Below are positions 1 to 9,799 of a stretch of DNA of 64,000 nucleotides, piece by piece (positions within the stretch are counted from its first letter, which is position 1; each line of letters begins with the position of its first letter). A model generated the notes under the pieces. The model saw only the letters and a list, made by a program, of their open reading frames with translations, was not told the origin of the DNA and ran no database searches. The stretch comes from Taylorella equigenitalis ATCC 35865 (GTDB lineage: Bacteria > Pseudomonadota > Gammaproteobacteria > Burkholderiales > Burkholderiaceae_B): the NCBI RefSeq assembly GCF_000276685.1, contig NC_018108.1, positions 1,302,001 to 1,366,000 of the forward strand, written 5' to 3'. The translations under genes were made by a program, and so were the position numbers.

Positions 1-3000
1 TTACAAGTGATGAATCAACACTTGATGATCCCTGAATGTTTAATGTATCGATGCCCGAACCAGTATTAATTTCACCTGTAAATGTTGTATTTTCATCTTT
101 TATTGTGATTGAGTTTAATCCATCACCTAGAGATAGATTTCCAGACATACTGGAGCCATTAGCCATTCTGAATGTATCATCGCCACCACCTGCAGTTATA
201 TGACCAGTTTGTTTAGCTGATGAATTATTGTTAGGAGTATCAGACTGTATGAAAATTGTATTATCTCCCTCGCCAGCATCAATACCACCTTTTACATCAG
301 CATTTGCTCCAAAAATACGGAATTCATCATCTTTAGCCTTAGTAACAACCTTATTTTCTAATACTCCGCTATTTTCAAGATTAACTTGAGCTTCACCAAA
401 TTTAATTTCACCCGTAATTGTTGGTCCAGCTTCAGTTGAAGAAGAATCAGCTTTAAGGTTTTTAAAACTTATCGTGGAATCTGCTGTTGCAGAATAGTCG
501 ATAGCTACCCCACCGTCTGGAGACGTGATATTTCCATTGTTTGTGAATTCGTTATCTTGCTGATGTTTCTTAACCCACTCTTTAAGATCAATAATAGCGT
601 TAGCGGAATTTGATGTCAGATTTCCACTATTAGTAAGTCTTGGTCCCGCATTATCAATATCCCAAGCAGCTCCAGCATCAGTAGATTCAAGATTAATATT
701 TGCTGCACTGCTAAATGAACCTGAAGTATTGATATACAGTGCTCTACCAGTAGCCCCGTCCTTAACATTAATATCGATTCCGCCAACAGTTAAATCTTCA
801 TCTGTTTCTTCCCAGCGGTCATCGCCACTTAGACTTGCATCTGCTTTCCTGTTCGCAAAAACAATACCCGTTCCTGATCCAGTAATATTAATAGTACCGC
901 TAGATTCATTTGCTAATGCAGTCCCAGAGCGAATCGCAATACCATCTGTTACTTCAAAAGTAGTCCCTTTTGTGGCAATGCCCTCTATTTCAGCCTTATT
1001 CTCTACAATAGCACCAGTACCGTCTTCTAAAAGAGATAATGTATTAGCTCCTAATGTAAGACCTGTAGCACCAGTATCCACAAGGACAACACTCGCAGCA
1101 CCACCAGCTTTGATTGTCGCATCAGTTGAACCCTCACCTGACATATCCAGTGATGCACCTTCGCCTAGACGAATTGCTGCATCAGTGGCTTTACCGTTAG
1201 TGAGCTGTATATTGCCTGCTTTATGTTCGAATTTAGATTGAACGCCCGAGTCAGATGCACCTGATACGTCAACTGCTGCCACTGCTTGAGTAGATCCATC
1301 TTTATGAGCACCTGCGACAACTATATTCCCGTGATTAACTAATTTACCGCCTTTGGTTAATTCAACAGCAATCTCATCCTTACCTTGAAGATTTACATCT
1401 CCATGGTTAATTAATTCACCTTCATTAGTTACCGCATAAGCACGTGATTCCTCGGCGGTTGCTTCAGAAGTAATGTTAGAGTAAGAATCAAGTTTAGTTC
1501 CTTGTTTTACTCCTTCATTTTCACCTATGATGGATATACTTCTTCCATCTACAACAGCAGCTTTAGCAAGCTTTCCACTTAAAATAAGTTCTGTTTCTTC
1601 GCTTAGTGTTCCAGTTGCACCACCTACAACTCGCAATGCAACGGATTTATCACCAGATGCTGTAATGGAAGCACCACCAGTAGTAACTGTTGAGTTTTTA
1701 TCAGTTATCCACAATGCGGTTGATTCTACTCCACTAGCAATTAAAGTGGTTTTTCTATTTGGATCAGTAGATGTTCCATCATAACTAGCACCACCAGCAA
1801 TTCTAAAAAGTTGAGACTGTTCAGAATGAACATTTTGCTCACTAGTACTGTTATTAATAATTTGCGATCCTGCACCATGGATAAAGTAAGCTATATGCTC
1901 TCTTCCTGATTTAATATCTATTTTAGAATTTGCCCCTAAGATTACTTTACCTTTATTTCTGGCATGAATGGCAATACCTTTGTTACCCTCTAAATTGACA
2001 GTGCCATCAACTTCAATTGTGCTTTTTTCTGACCATACACCGTAGTTTCTAAACCCTGGCAGTAAGCTACCAGAGACATTTATGATAGAATCCTCGGTGT
2101 TAACTATTCTACCACCAGATGAGGTTCCAGATATTTTGACCCCAATATTATTTGAGCCGTTAACGTTTACTATACCACTATTAGTTACAAGTGTTTCTGC
2201 ACTACCTTCCCCTGAACCTCCATTTGAAATATCAATACCAACGTTACTACGACCATTTTCCTTAGATCCATTAAGGGTAATTGAGCCCGAATTAGTAACT
2301 TTAATAGCAGATCCGTTGATGAAAATTCCTGTAGCACCATCAACATTATCATGAATTAATAATTCACCTGTATTAGAAAATTTAGCCCCATTGACATCAC
2401 CACTATCACCTAGAACAACACCTCGGAATATACCCTGTTTGTTATGTACTTTTACACCTTCAGGTGACAGCCCAATATGAATTTTTCCTTTGTTTTCGCC
2501 AATTGAAGCACCTGTAACTCTAATTCCTTCAAAAGGATTACCTGAACTATATATTTGACTCTCATTTAAAAAATCTCTATAGGAGATAAAAATTTCACCA
2601 TTTTGTGTTGTTCCAGCAGAGTCGTTTATAACTTTTCCACCGTTATATGCCCACATAGCAAACGATCCTGAACCAAATAAGGATAATTTACCTCTATTTA
2701 TTGCTAAAGAATTTTCGCCTCTAGCAAGCATTAATCGGGTTCTATCCAACGAGGCCGCATATCTTTCATCTTTATAATATTTGGGACTGATTATATGGCC
2801 TGTAGATTCATTTATTATGTGACCACCTTCGTCAGCTTGCATACCTATTGCATCAGCCTGACCCCGCATAAATTCAAATGTACCTCTGTTTATAGCCTTA
2901 CTACCTATACCTTGTGATCTAATAGCAGCTTCTGATGTTACTCCTTTTATAGGAGATAAAGACTTACTTGCAAACAGAGCACCTTCTGCAATTTCAACTG

Positions 3001-4183
3001 TACCTCCATTTTGGGCCTGAATGATAGACCTAGTACCCATTGGAATACTAGTTTCTCCCAAATTCTGAAATAATTCATCCTTTAATCTATAACTTATTTT
3101 TTCAATTTTATAAGCCTTCTTAAAATACTCTAAATACTCACTTTCGGATTTAATCTCGCCATTCATAACCTCTTGTATGAGCTGATCGTTATATGCTTTA
3201 AAAGAATCTAAATCTACTATATTGAACTCTACACCAGTTTTAGTAGTTTGAATTCCACCAGGCTTATAGAAATTTCGAGCTTGATTTCTTATCAGCAAAA
3301 AACTGTCACTTTCAAGTTGATTTCCAAGAGCATCACCTAAAATTACAAAATGAGAAGATCCATTCTCACCCCAGATCACCTTAGAACCAACACCATCAGC
3401 AACAACTAATTGCGAGTTTTTAGAGTAAAGTCTTATAACATTATTAGGATCGATTAATAAACCGCCATCCCTAATGTCAGATCCATCAAAATTCCCTTTA
3501 GTAGGGTTGAAGGTAATTTGTCCGCCCTCTTTGGCGGTAACAATCCTAAAATTGTTATAAAAATTAACTTGACCTCCAGGGACGTTGGATCCCATAGACC
3601 AAACATAACCGTGAGCTTTTCTAACTTTGAAAAAACTAGAATCGTATACTTGAATTGTGGTTTTACTTTTAGTCACACTATCTTCATATACAACTGATTT
3701 TTTTGGATCAAAAACATAATTATCAGCTTTTGGCCCGTAATCATTTATATCAGGATTCCAAACGTAATCTTTAATTTTTTCCCAATCCTGAGGTAATACA
3801 GCATTTTTGAATCTATCATTTTTCTCATGGGGATAGTAATTTATTATGGCGTATTTGTTTTTATAATTATCAACAGCATTTTCAAGAGACCCAGTTACAT
3901 TAACAGTTTCCCCTGCCCCCGCAACAATCGGTCCTTCGCCCGCATTATCACCCCAAGGTCCATTAGGATCTGTAGGAGCACCAGAGACTGTAGGATCAAA
4001 TCTCAAAGTTGTCAAATCCACAGTAGTTGTCTGTGCAAGCACACCCATTGCCATCCCACTGAGGGCTAAAGAAGCGATTAATTTTTTTGTGCTAACATTC
4101 TTACAGTAACCGCGAGCAAATTCATTAACCGCAACCCATGAACCAAGTGTTTTGTTATATACAACCTTGAAAATTTTGTTCAT
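1..4183 (-). CDS. Large autotransporter/adhesin, N-terminal part (runs off left edge)
   Basis: One uninterrupted minus-strand frame of about 1,394 codons starts at ATG 4183-4181 and is still open at the window edge. Residues 1-25 form an extended signal peptide region (starts MNKIFKVVYNKTLGSW, then FARG), followed by a basic stretch and a hydrophobic segment (KKLIASLALSGMAMGVLAQ), a layout known from type V autotransporters and two-partner adhesins. The passenger is Gly/Asn/Ser/Thr-rich with many short beta-type repeats (for example GDDTFRMANGSSMSGNLSLG), typical of a right-handed beta-helix. The beta-barrel, if present, lies outside the window. A GAGGG ribosome-binding site precedes the ATG. 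Surface export through the outer membrane is inferred; ligand and function are unknown. Short plus-strand open frames inside it (near 729, 1527 and 2082) are shadows of the repetitive codons. Confidence 0.88.
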   Translation of the reverse strand, partial: MNKIFKVVYNKTLGSWVAVNEFARGYCKNVSTKKLIASLALSGMAMGVLAQTTTVDLTTLRFDPTVSGAPTDPNGPWGDNAGEGPIVAGAGETVNVTGSLENAVDNYKNKYAIINYYPHEKNDRFKNAVLPQDWEKIKDYVWNPDINDYGPKADNYVFDPKKSVVYEDSVTKSKTTIQVYDSSFFKVRKAHGYVWSMGSNVPGGQVNFYNNFRIVTAKEGGQITFNPTKGNFDGSDIRDGGLLIDPNNVIRLYSKNSQLVVADGVGSKVIWGENGSSHFVILGDALGNQLESDSFLLIRNQARNFYKPGGIQTTKTGVEFNIVDLDSFKAYNDQLIQEVMNGEIKSESEYLEYFKKAYKIEKISYRLKDELFQNLGETSIPMGTRSIIQAQNGGTVEIAEGALFASKSLSPIKGVTSEAAIRSQGIGSKAINRGTFEFMRGQADAIGMQADEGGHIINESTGHIISPKYYKDERYAASLDRTRLMLARGENSLAINRGKLSLFGSGSFAMWAYNGGKVINDSAGTTQNGEIFISYRDFLNESQIYSSGNPFEGIRVTGASIGENKGKIHIGLSPEGVKVHNKQGIFRGVVLGDSGDVNGAKFSNTGELLIHDNVDGATGIFINGSAIKVTNSGSITLNGSKENGRSNVGIDISNGGSGEGSAETLVTNSGIVNVNGSNNIGVKISGTSSGGRIVNTEDSIINVSGSLLPGFRNYGVWSEKSTIEVDGTVNLEGNKGIAIHARNKGKVILGANSKIDIKSGREHIAYFIHGAGSQIINNSTSEQNVHSEQSQLFRIAGGASYDGTSTDPNRKTTLIASGVESTALWITDKNSTVTTGGASITASGDKSVALRVVGGATGTLSEETELILSGKLAKAAVVDGRSISIIGENEGVKQGTKLDSYSNITSEATAEESRAYAVTNEGELINHGDVNLQGKDEIAVELTKGGKLVNHGNIVVAGAHKDGSTQAVAAVDVSGASDSGVQSKFEHKAGNIQLTNGKATDAAIRLGEGASLDMSGEGSTDATIKAGGAASVVLVDTGATGLTLGANTLSLLEDGTGAIVENKAEIEGIATKGTTFEVTDGIAIRSGTALANESSGTINITGSGTGIVFANRKADASLSGDDRWEETDEDLTVGGIDINVKDGATGRALYINTSGSFSSAANINLESTDAGAAWDIDNAGPRLTNSGNLTSNSANAIIDLKEWVKKHQQDNEFTNNGNITSPDGGVAIDYSATADSTISFKNLKADSSSTEAGPTITGEIKFGEAQVNLENSGVLENKVVTKAKDDEFRIFGANADVKGGIDAGEGDNTIFIQSDTPNNNSSAKQTGHITAGGGDDTFRMANGSSMSGNLSLGDGLNSITIKDENTTFTGEINTGSGIDTLNIQGSSSVDSSLV

Positions 4184-4306
4184 ACAACCCTCAATTAGAA
4201 ATTATTATTAAAAAATCAAACCCTGTAATTTTAAGAAATCAAAATTACAAATTTTTAAACATTGTAAGATTTTTTAATGGGTTGTATGCAAAACTTATCT
4301 ATATGT

Positions 4307-4337
4307 AACAAAAAAGAAACCCACCTGCACGGTGGGT
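4307..4337 (-). terminator. Rho-independent terminator after dnaJ
   Basis: Perfect 7-bp stem (4319-4325 with 4331-4337, loop tgcac); in the minus direction it is followed by a T-rich tract (4307-4318). It lies 19 bases beyond the dnaJ stop codon and separates the chaperone operon from the autotransporter. Confidence 0.85.
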
Positions 4338-4355
4338 CATAATGAAAATTCTAAT

Positions 4356-5495
4356 TTATAGACTACTAAAAAAATCTTTTACTTTGTCCGTCCAATGCTT
4401 GTTTTGAGGGACATTTTTTCCACTGTCTTTTTCAAGGGATTCATCAAATTGCCTAAGAATATTTTTTTGTTCTTCGCTTAGATTTACTGGAGTTTCTATA
4501 TGAACATGACAGTAAAGATCACCTGGCACAGAAGAACGTACACCCTGTATACCTTTGCCCTTCAATCGGAACACTTTACCAGATTGCGTACCCTCAGCTA
4601 CGGTGATATTTGCCTTTCCTTGAAGTGTTGGAACTTCAAAAACCCCACCCAAAGCAGCAGTTACAAATGGAAGAGGTACTTCGCAATGTAAATCATCTCC
4701 ATCTCTTTCGAAAATAGGATGTTTCTTAATGGAAATCTCGACGTATAAATCCCCAGACGGACCACCGTTTATACCTGGTTCTCCATGCCCGTTAAGTCTA
4801 ATACGCATACCGTGGTCGATACCTCTAGGCACATCCACAGATAAAGTTTTTTGTTTGCGTATATGACCAGACCCGTTACATTTAACGCAAGGCTCCTTGA
4901 TAACCGTACCTGAGCCACCGCAAGTATGGCAAGTTTGTTGAAATCTTAACGGTCCCTGACGAACTACCGTTGCACCAGTTCCGTTACAAGCAGGACATGT
5001 AGTGGGTTTTGCACCATTTTTTCCGCCAGTCCCGTGGCAGGCACCACAAGATTCATATCCATTAAAACGAATCTCAGTTGTATATCCTGTAGCAGCTTGC
5101 TCGAGAGTAATCTCAAGACGATATCGTAAATCATTTCCGCGGAAAGACTGAGGCTGAGCACGGCCACCACCTCGTGTTGCACCCCCAAAAATGTCCCCGA
5201 AAATATCTCCAAAGATATCTCCGAAATCCGCACCAGCACCAAATCCACCTGCACCGCCCATGCCGTTAGGATCAACTCCTGCATGTCCGAACGAATCGTA
5301 GGCTTGGCGTTTTTTAGGGTCAGTAAGGGTCTCGTAGGCCTCTTTTACCTCTTTAAATTTTTCTTCAGCTTGTTTGTCATTGGGATTACGATCGGGGTGA
5401 TATTTCATAGCTAAGCGACGATAAGCTTTTTTTATCTCATCGTCGCTTGCACCCTTCGCAACTCCTAGAACTTCATAAAAGTCACGTTTTGCCAT
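4356..5495 (-). CDS. dnaJ: Chaperone protein DnaJ (Hsp40)
   Basis: Co-chaperone that delivers unfolded clients to DnaK and stimulates its ATPase in the cytoplasm. The 379-residue protein has the full class I layout: J domain at 1-70 with HPD at 33-35, a Gly/Phe-rich linker around 75-125, four zinc-binding repeats ([32 protein letters not shown]) and the C-terminal substrate-binding domains. Length matches the family (about 375). It follows dnaK by 6 bases and is co-transcribed with it; a terminator lies just downstream. Confidence 0.98.
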   Translation of the reverse strand: MAKRDFYEVLGVAKGASDDEIKKAYRRLAMKYHPDRNPNDKQAEEKFKEVKEAYETLTDPKKRQAYDSFGHAGVDPNGMGGAGGFGAGADFGDIFGDIFGDIFGGATRGGGRAQPQSFRGNDLRYRLEITLEQAATGYTTEIRFNGYESCGACHGTGGKNGAKPTTCPACNGTGATVVRQGPLRFQQTCHTCGGSGTVIKEPCVKCNGSGHIRKQKTLSVDVPRGIDHGMRIRLNGHGEPGINGGPSGDLYVEISIKKHPIFERDGDDLHCEVPLPFVTAALGGVFEVPTLQGKANITVAEGTQSGKVFRLKGKGIQGVRSSVPGDLYCHVHIETPVNLSEEQKNILRQFDESLEKDSGKNVPQNKHWTDKVKDFFSSL

Positions 5496-5501
5496 TGGTT
5501 A

Positions 5502-7457
5502 TTACTTGCTTTCTGAATCCTCAGATTTAACTTCAGTAAATTCAGCATCAACAACATCATCATTAGAAGATGCTCCAGCATCGCCTGTACCTGCACCACT
5601 AGAAGCACCAGCTTGCTCAGCAGTTTGTTGAGCTTGCATATCAGCGTACATCTTCTCTCCTAATTTTTGAGATGATGTAAGAAGAGCTTGAGTTTTAGAT
5701 TCAATTTCTTCTTTATTATCTCCTTTTATAGATTCTTCGAGATCTTTAATCGCAGTTTCAATAGCCTCTTTTTCTGAAGATTCTAATTTATCGCCATATT
5801 CAGTTAAAGACTTACGAGTAGCATGTACAAGACCATCTGCTTCGTTACGAACTTTAACTAATTCAGCAACTTTTTTATCTGCCTCTTCATTGTCCTGAGC
5901 ATCTTTTACCATACGTTCAATCTCTTCATCAGTAAGACCAGAGTTAGCTGTAATGGTAATTTTATTTTCCTTACCAGTACCTTTATCCTTAGCTGATACA
6001 TTTAAGATACCGTTTGCGTCAATATCAAGCGTAACTTCAATTTGTGGTATACCACGTGGAGCTGGAGGAATGCCTTCAAGATTAAATTCACCCAATGCTT
6101 TGTTGTATTGAGCAATTTCACGCTCACCCTGGTAAACCTTAATAGTTACCGCTGGTTGATTATCGTCCGCAGTTGAGAAAACTTGAGTATGACGAGTAGG
6201 AATAGTAGTGTTTTTCTGAATCAATTTAGTCATAACACCACCAAGTGTCTCAATACCAAGTGACAGCGGTGTAACGTCTAGAAGTAGTACGTCTTTGCGA
6301 TCACCAGATAAAACAGAACCTTGAATACCAGCACCAACAGCAACAGCTTCGTCGGGGTTAACGTCTTTACGTGGAGCTTTACCGAAAAATTCTTGAACTT
6401 TCTCTTGAACTTTTGGCATACGAGTCATACCACCTACTAAGATGACATCATCGATATCGCTTACTTTAATACCAGCATCTTTTACTGCAATACGGCAAGG
6501 TTCTATAGTGCGTTCAATTAAATCCTCAACTAAAGCTTCTAGTTTCGCACGTGAAAGTTTTACGTTAAGATGCTTAGGACCCGAAGCATCCGCAGTGATG
6601 TACGGCAAATTAATTTCAGTTTGAGCTGTAGAAGAAAGTTCAATTTTCGCTTTTTCTGCAGCTTCTTTTAAACGTTGAAGTGCAAGAACATCTTTAGATA
6701 AATCAACACCTTGTTCTTTTTTGAATTCACCAACGATGTAGTCGATTATGCGTTGGTCGAAATCCTCACCTCCTAAGAAAGTATCACCGTTTGTAGATAA
6801 AACTTCAAATTGGTTAGCACCATCAACATCTGCAATTTCGATAATTGAAATATCAAATGTACCACCACCCAAGTCAAACACAGCAATTTTACGATCACGT
6901 GATTCTTGTTTATCTAGACCAAACGCAAGAGCAGCTGCTGTAGGTTCGTTAATAATGCGAAGAACATTTAACCCAGCAATTTTGCCAGCATCTTTAGTAG
7001 CTTGACGCTGACTATCGTTAAAGTATGCAGGAACTGTGATTACGGCATCCTTAACTTCCTCACCTAAATAATCTTCAGCTGTCTTTTTAATTTTGCGAAG
7101 AATATCAGCAGACACTTGCTGAGGAGCAAGTTTTTTACCGTTAGCTTCTACCCAAGCATCACCATTATCTGCCTCGATTATCTTATAGGGCATAAGATTT
7201 AAGTCTTTTTGCACTTCATCATCTTTAAAACGACGACCAATCAAACGCTTAACCGCAAAGATTGTATTTTGTGGGTTAGTTACCGCCTGGCGCTTAGCTG
7301 GAGCACCAACTAAAATTTCACCATCAGATGCATATGCAACGATAGAAGGAGTAGTGCGAGCACCCTCAGAGTTTTCGATGACTTTAATTTGGCCACCGTC
7401 CATAACAGAAACGCAGCTGTTAGTAGTACCTAAGTCAATTCCAATGATTTTTGCCAT
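5502..7457 (-). CDS. dnaK: Chaperone protein DnaK (Hsp70)
   Basis: ATP-dependent Hsp70 chaperone. The start [15 protein letters not shown] is the canonical nucleotide-binding loop; [12 protein letters not shown] (phosphate 2) and [13 protein letters not shown] are present, followed by the linker [15 protein letters not shown] and a beta-sandwich substrate domain. The C-terminal lid ends in an Ala/Gly/Ser-rich stretch and an acidic tail (VVDAEFTEV). 651 residues against about 640 usual. It has its own sigma-32-type promoter (7492-7519) although grpE lies just upstream, and dnaJ follows. GrpE exchanges its nucleotide; both partners are neighbours here. Confidence 0.99.
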   Translation of the reverse strand: MAKIIGIDLGTTNSCVSVMDGGQIKVIENSEGARTTPSIVAYASDGEILVGAPAKRQAVTNPQNTIFAVKRLIGRRFKDDEVQKDLNLMPYKIIEADNGDAWVEANGKKLAPQQVSADILRKIKKTAEDYLGEEVKDAVITVPAYFNDSQRQATKDAGKIAGLNVLRIINEPTAAALAFGLDKQESRDRKIAVFDLGGGTFDISIIEIADVDGANQFEVLSTNGDTFLGGEDFDQRIIDYIVGEFKKEQGVDLSKDVLALQRLKEAAEKAKIELSSTAQTEINLPYITADASGPKHLNVKLSRAKLEALVEDLIERTIEPCRIAVKDAGIKVSDIDDVILVGGMTRMPKVQEKVQEFFGKAPRKDVNPDEAVAVGAGIQGSVLSGDRKDVLLLDVTPLSLGIETLGGVMTKLIQKNTTIPTRHTQVFSTADDNQPAVTIKVYQGEREIAQYNKALGEFNLEGIPPAPRGIPQIEVTLDIDANGILNVSAKDKGTGKENKITITANSGLTDEEIERMVKDAQDNEEADKKVAELVKVRNEADGLVHATRKSLTEYGDKLESSEKEAIETAIKDLEESIKGDNKEEIESKTQALLTSSQKLGEKMYADMQAQQTAEQAGASSGAGTGDAGASSNDDVVDAEFTEVKSEDSESK

Positions 7458-7491
7458 TTTGAAATCCTTTAAAAAATTCTTTATATGTTGA

Positions 7492-7519
7492 ATATGGGGA
7501 TGTATATAAAATTTTCAAT
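7492..7519 (-). promoter_or_regulatory. Sigma-32-type heat-shock promoter of dnaK
   Basis: Read on the minus strand: ATTGAAA (7519-7513), 13-base spacer, CCCCATAT (7499-7492). This is one mismatch or less from the E. coli RpoH consensus CTTGAAA / CCCCATNT with the right spacing, and lies about 35 bases upstream of the dnaK ATG. RpoH control is inferred. Confidence 0.75.
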
Positions 7520-7554
7520 ATTAAGAATTGAAAATTTAATCTTCCTGCACCTGA

Positions 7555-8139
7555 CTACCCTGCTGAAACTATTACTAATGCTGGTCTAACAACACGATCA
7601 GCCAACTTATACCCTTTTTGTAGAACCTGTACTATTCCATCCTTAGTAATATCGGCGTTAGGAACAGAAGAAATAGCCTGATGAACATTTGGGTCAAATT
7701 TATCGCCTTCATTTGGCTGAATTTCTGTAAGATTATTACGCTCTAAAGCTTGGGTTAATTGTTTGTATGTAAGATCCATGCCCTCTTTCAGGCTTTCTAG
7801 ACTCTGATTTTCTGAATTAAGTGCGGCTTCAAGAGAATCCCTTACTGGCAATAAAGCCGACGCAAACCCCTCAAGTGCGTACCTGCGAGCCTTAGAAATT
7901 TCTTCATTTGAGCGACGACGAATATTTTCCACTTCGGCCATAGCACGTAAACTTTGATCCTGCATCTGCAGAACCTGCTCCTGTAATTCCGAAATTAATT
8001 TATCAGAGTCTTCTTCCTCTGCATATGATGCCACGCCATCTTCGACTGCACCTTCAACATCAATCCCAACTTCCTCCCGTGGCAATGCTTCAGTATCATC
8101 CAATTTAGTCTTTTCCGCTTCAATATCGGCATTATTCAT
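7555..8139 (-). CDS. grpE: Nucleotide exchange factor GrpE
   Basis: Exchange factor that releases ADP from DnaK. The 194-residue protein has an acidic disordered N-terminus, a long coiled-coil segment (about 45-90; LQEQVLQMQDQSLRAMAEVE then NIRRR) and the C-terminal beta domain with the family signature near the end (GIVQVLQKGYKLADRVVRPA). Length is normal. It is the first gene of the grpE-dnaK-dnaJ heat-shock cluster and has a sigma-32-type promoter that overlaps the terminator of the preceding operon. Confidence 0.97.
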   Translation of the reverse strand: MNNADIEAEKTKLDDTEALPREEVGIDVEGAVEDGVASYAEEEDSDKLISELQEQVLQMQDQSLRAMAEVENIRRRSNEEISKARRYALEGFASALLPVRDSLEAALNSENQSLESLKEGMDLTYKQLTQALERNNLTEIQPNEGDKFDPNVHQAISSVPNADITKDGIVQVLQKGYKLADRVVRPALVIVSAG

Positions 8140-8148
8140 AAATACTCC

Positions 8149-8185
8149 GAAAAAAATCCCTAGTTACTGCAAGTATCTAGGGATT
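8149..8185 (-). terminator. Rho-independent terminator of the hrcA-hemH operon
   Basis: Perfect 9-bp stem (8155-8163 with 8177-8185; AATCCCTAG/CTAGGGATT), 13-base loop, followed on the minus strand by a run of six T. It sits 23 bases after the stop of the gamma-carbonic-anhydrase-like gene. The right arm overlaps the -10 element of the grpE promoter. Confidence 0.8.
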
Positions 8186-8202
8186 AATTTTTATATTTCA
8201 AG
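8175..8202 (-). promoter_or_regulatory. Sigma-32-type heat-shock promoter of grpE
   Basis: Minus strand: CTTGAAA (8202-8196, exact match to the RpoH -35), 13-base spacer, CCCTAGAT (8182-8175; consensus CCCCATNT). About 36 bases upstream of the grpE ATG. The -10 shares bases with the terminator stem of the upstream operon. Confidence 0.65.
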
Positions 8203-8207
8203 TAAGA

Positions 8208-8780
8208 CTAAAGAGTATTTTGTATTTTCCTATAAGCAGCAGCAAAACTAATATTTGTAAGCATTACAGATTCAGAAAAATTTCTAGCATCTTCAGGAAC
8301 AGTATCGAGCTTATTTAAATCAGTAGCTTGTCGTACAACAGTAGCAGAAGGCAAATAAAACCGTTCTGGAATATCGTGACTATCAACTACACAATTATGT
8401 CTCAGAACTGACTCATCGCCAACGACTGAGTTATAGACCACTGTATTAAACCCAACAAATACCCGATTACCTATAACACAGGGTCCATGAATAATTGATC
8501 TATGTGCTATTGATGAGTGCTCTCCTATTACTACAGGTGCTCCGTCTTTAGAATGAATAACAACCCCATCTTGAATATTAGAATTCGCCCCGATAATAAT
8601 AGGTTCTATGTTTCCGTTTGAGTCCATTTCATCAGCCCTAATCACAGCATAAGGTCCAATAAAAACATTAGGTCCTACAATCACCTTACCGCACACAATT
8701 GCGGTCGGATCTACAAAAGCACTTTCAGAAACTTCGGGAAAATCTCCTCTTGGATTTAGTCTGAGCAAGGGTTTCTCCAA
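8208..8780 (-). CDS. Gamma-class carbonic-anhydrase-like hexapeptide-repeat protein
   Basis: 190 residues built of left-handed beta-helix hexapeptide repeats (for example VFIGPYAVIRAD, NIQDGVVIHS, SVVGDESVLRHN). The metal-binding pattern of gamma carbonic anhydrases is visible: one His in VVIHSKDG and a pair spaced by five in AHRSIIHG (equivalent to His81, His117 and His122 of archaeal Cam). The family includes active zinc or iron CO2 hydratases and related proteins (YrdA, PaaY, CaiE); which reaction this one performs cannot be told. Its start overlaps the end of hemH by 25 bases, so the two are translationally coupled in an hrcA-hemH operon ending at a terminator. Confidence 0.85.
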   Translation of the reverse strand: MEKPLLRLNPRGDFPEVSESAFVDPTAIVCGKVIVGPNVFIGPYAVIRADEMDSNGNIEPIIIGANSNIQDGVVIHSKDGAPVVIGEHSSIAHRSIIHGPCVIGNRVFVGFNTVVYNSVVGDESVLRHNCVVDSHDIPERFYLPSATVVRQATDLNKLDTVPEDARNFSESVMLTNISFAAAYRKIQNTL

Positions 8781-9796
8781 TCAAAAATATGATGATAAAC
8801 AATTTCGTTTAAGGTCTCACACCATTCCTCACTAGAATTCAAACAAGGAATGTAGCCAAATTTTTCACCGCCACTATTCATAAAAACATCTCGCAATTCT
8901 CGATCAATTTCATCAATAGTTTCAATACAGTCAACAGCAAATCCAGGAGCTATAACATGCAGATTTTTAACACCTTGGGAAGGGTATGAACGAATAACAG
9001 ATTCCGATGATGGCTCAATCCATTTTTCACGTCCGAATTTAGACTGAAAAGCTATATCAACCTGAGGTCCATCTTGTGGCAATGCAGCTTTAATCAATTC
9101 AACCGTATGTAAGCATTCACTATAGTAGGGATCCCCTGCATCTATCATAGACTGAGGTAATCCATGAAAACTACAAAGCAACCTATCAGGTTGACCATTT
9201 TCTGCCCAATACGCTTTGATAGAGTTTGCTATACATTCAATGTACTCAGGAAATCTGTAATAACTTTTAATAAATCGTAGCTCAGGGAAATCCTTCATTT
9301 CCTTTACGGTGCGAGCTACTGCATCAAATACGGCACCAGTTGTGGATGCTGAGAATTGCGGATATAAAGGCACAACAATAACACGCTCCCCACACAATCT
9401 TTGTCTTAAATATTCAAGAGCATCTTTTATCGAAGGTTCACCATATGTCATAGCATGTGCTACATACATAAAACTAGGCATATACTCATCCAAATTTTCT
9501 CTTAAATTTTCAGTGTGGTACAGAAGCGGAGATTTGTTATATTTTGCCCATATTTCCTTATACTTAGGAACCATTTTCTTAGGCCTAAAGGGCAATACAA
9601 ACCCATTCAATATAAATTTCCAAAGAACGGGGTTAAGTTCAACAATACGTCTATCAGAAAGAAATTCTCTTAAGTATGTCCTAATTGAAGAGGCGGTAGG
9701 TTCTTGTGGTGTGCCTAAATTTACTAGCAAAACTCCGACAAAACTTTTAAGTTTATACTCACCTTCAGGTTTAATATATTTGAATTTGTCGTCCAT
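8756..9796 (-). CDS. hemH: Ferrochelatase
   Basis: Last step of heme synthesis: insertion of Fe2+ into protoporphyrin IX. 346 residues with the family N-terminus GVLLVNLGTPQEP, the catalytic His in CSFHGLPQSM (about residue 210) and the C-terminal active-site Glu region (PGFAVDCIETIDEI). Slightly longer than many HemH proteins because of a hydrophilic N-terminal extension of about 18 residues. It follows hrcA by 3 bases and overlaps the next gene, so all three are probably one transcript. Confidence 0.97.
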   Translation of the reverse strand: MDDKFKYIKPEGEYKLKSFVGVLLVNLGTPQEPTASSIRTYLREFLSDRRIVELNPVLWKFILNGFVLPFRPKKMVPKYKEIWAKYNKSPLLYHTENLRENLDEYMPSFMYVAHAMTYGEPSIKDALEYLRQRLCGERVIVVPLYPQFSASTTGAVFDAVARTVKEMKDFPELRFIKSYYRFPEYIECIANSIKAYWAENGQPDRLLCSFHGLPQSMIDAGDPYYSECLHTVELIKAALPQDGPQVDIAFQSKFGREKWIEPSSESVIRSYPSQGVKNLHVIAPGFAVDCIETIDEIDRELRDVFMNSGGEKFGYIPCLNSSEEWCETLNEIVYHHIFDWRNPCSD

Positions 9797-9799
9797 AAA

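Noticed and set aside
729-2354. Plus-strand open frames rich in Pro/Ser/Val in the autotransporter region
   Set aside because: They lie antisense to a continuous, well-structured minus-strand coding frame and start with non-ATG codons; they are shadows of repetitive codons.
4964-5284. A 106-residue minus-strand frame within dnaJ
   Set aside because: Out-of-frame shadow of the zinc-finger region of dnaJ.
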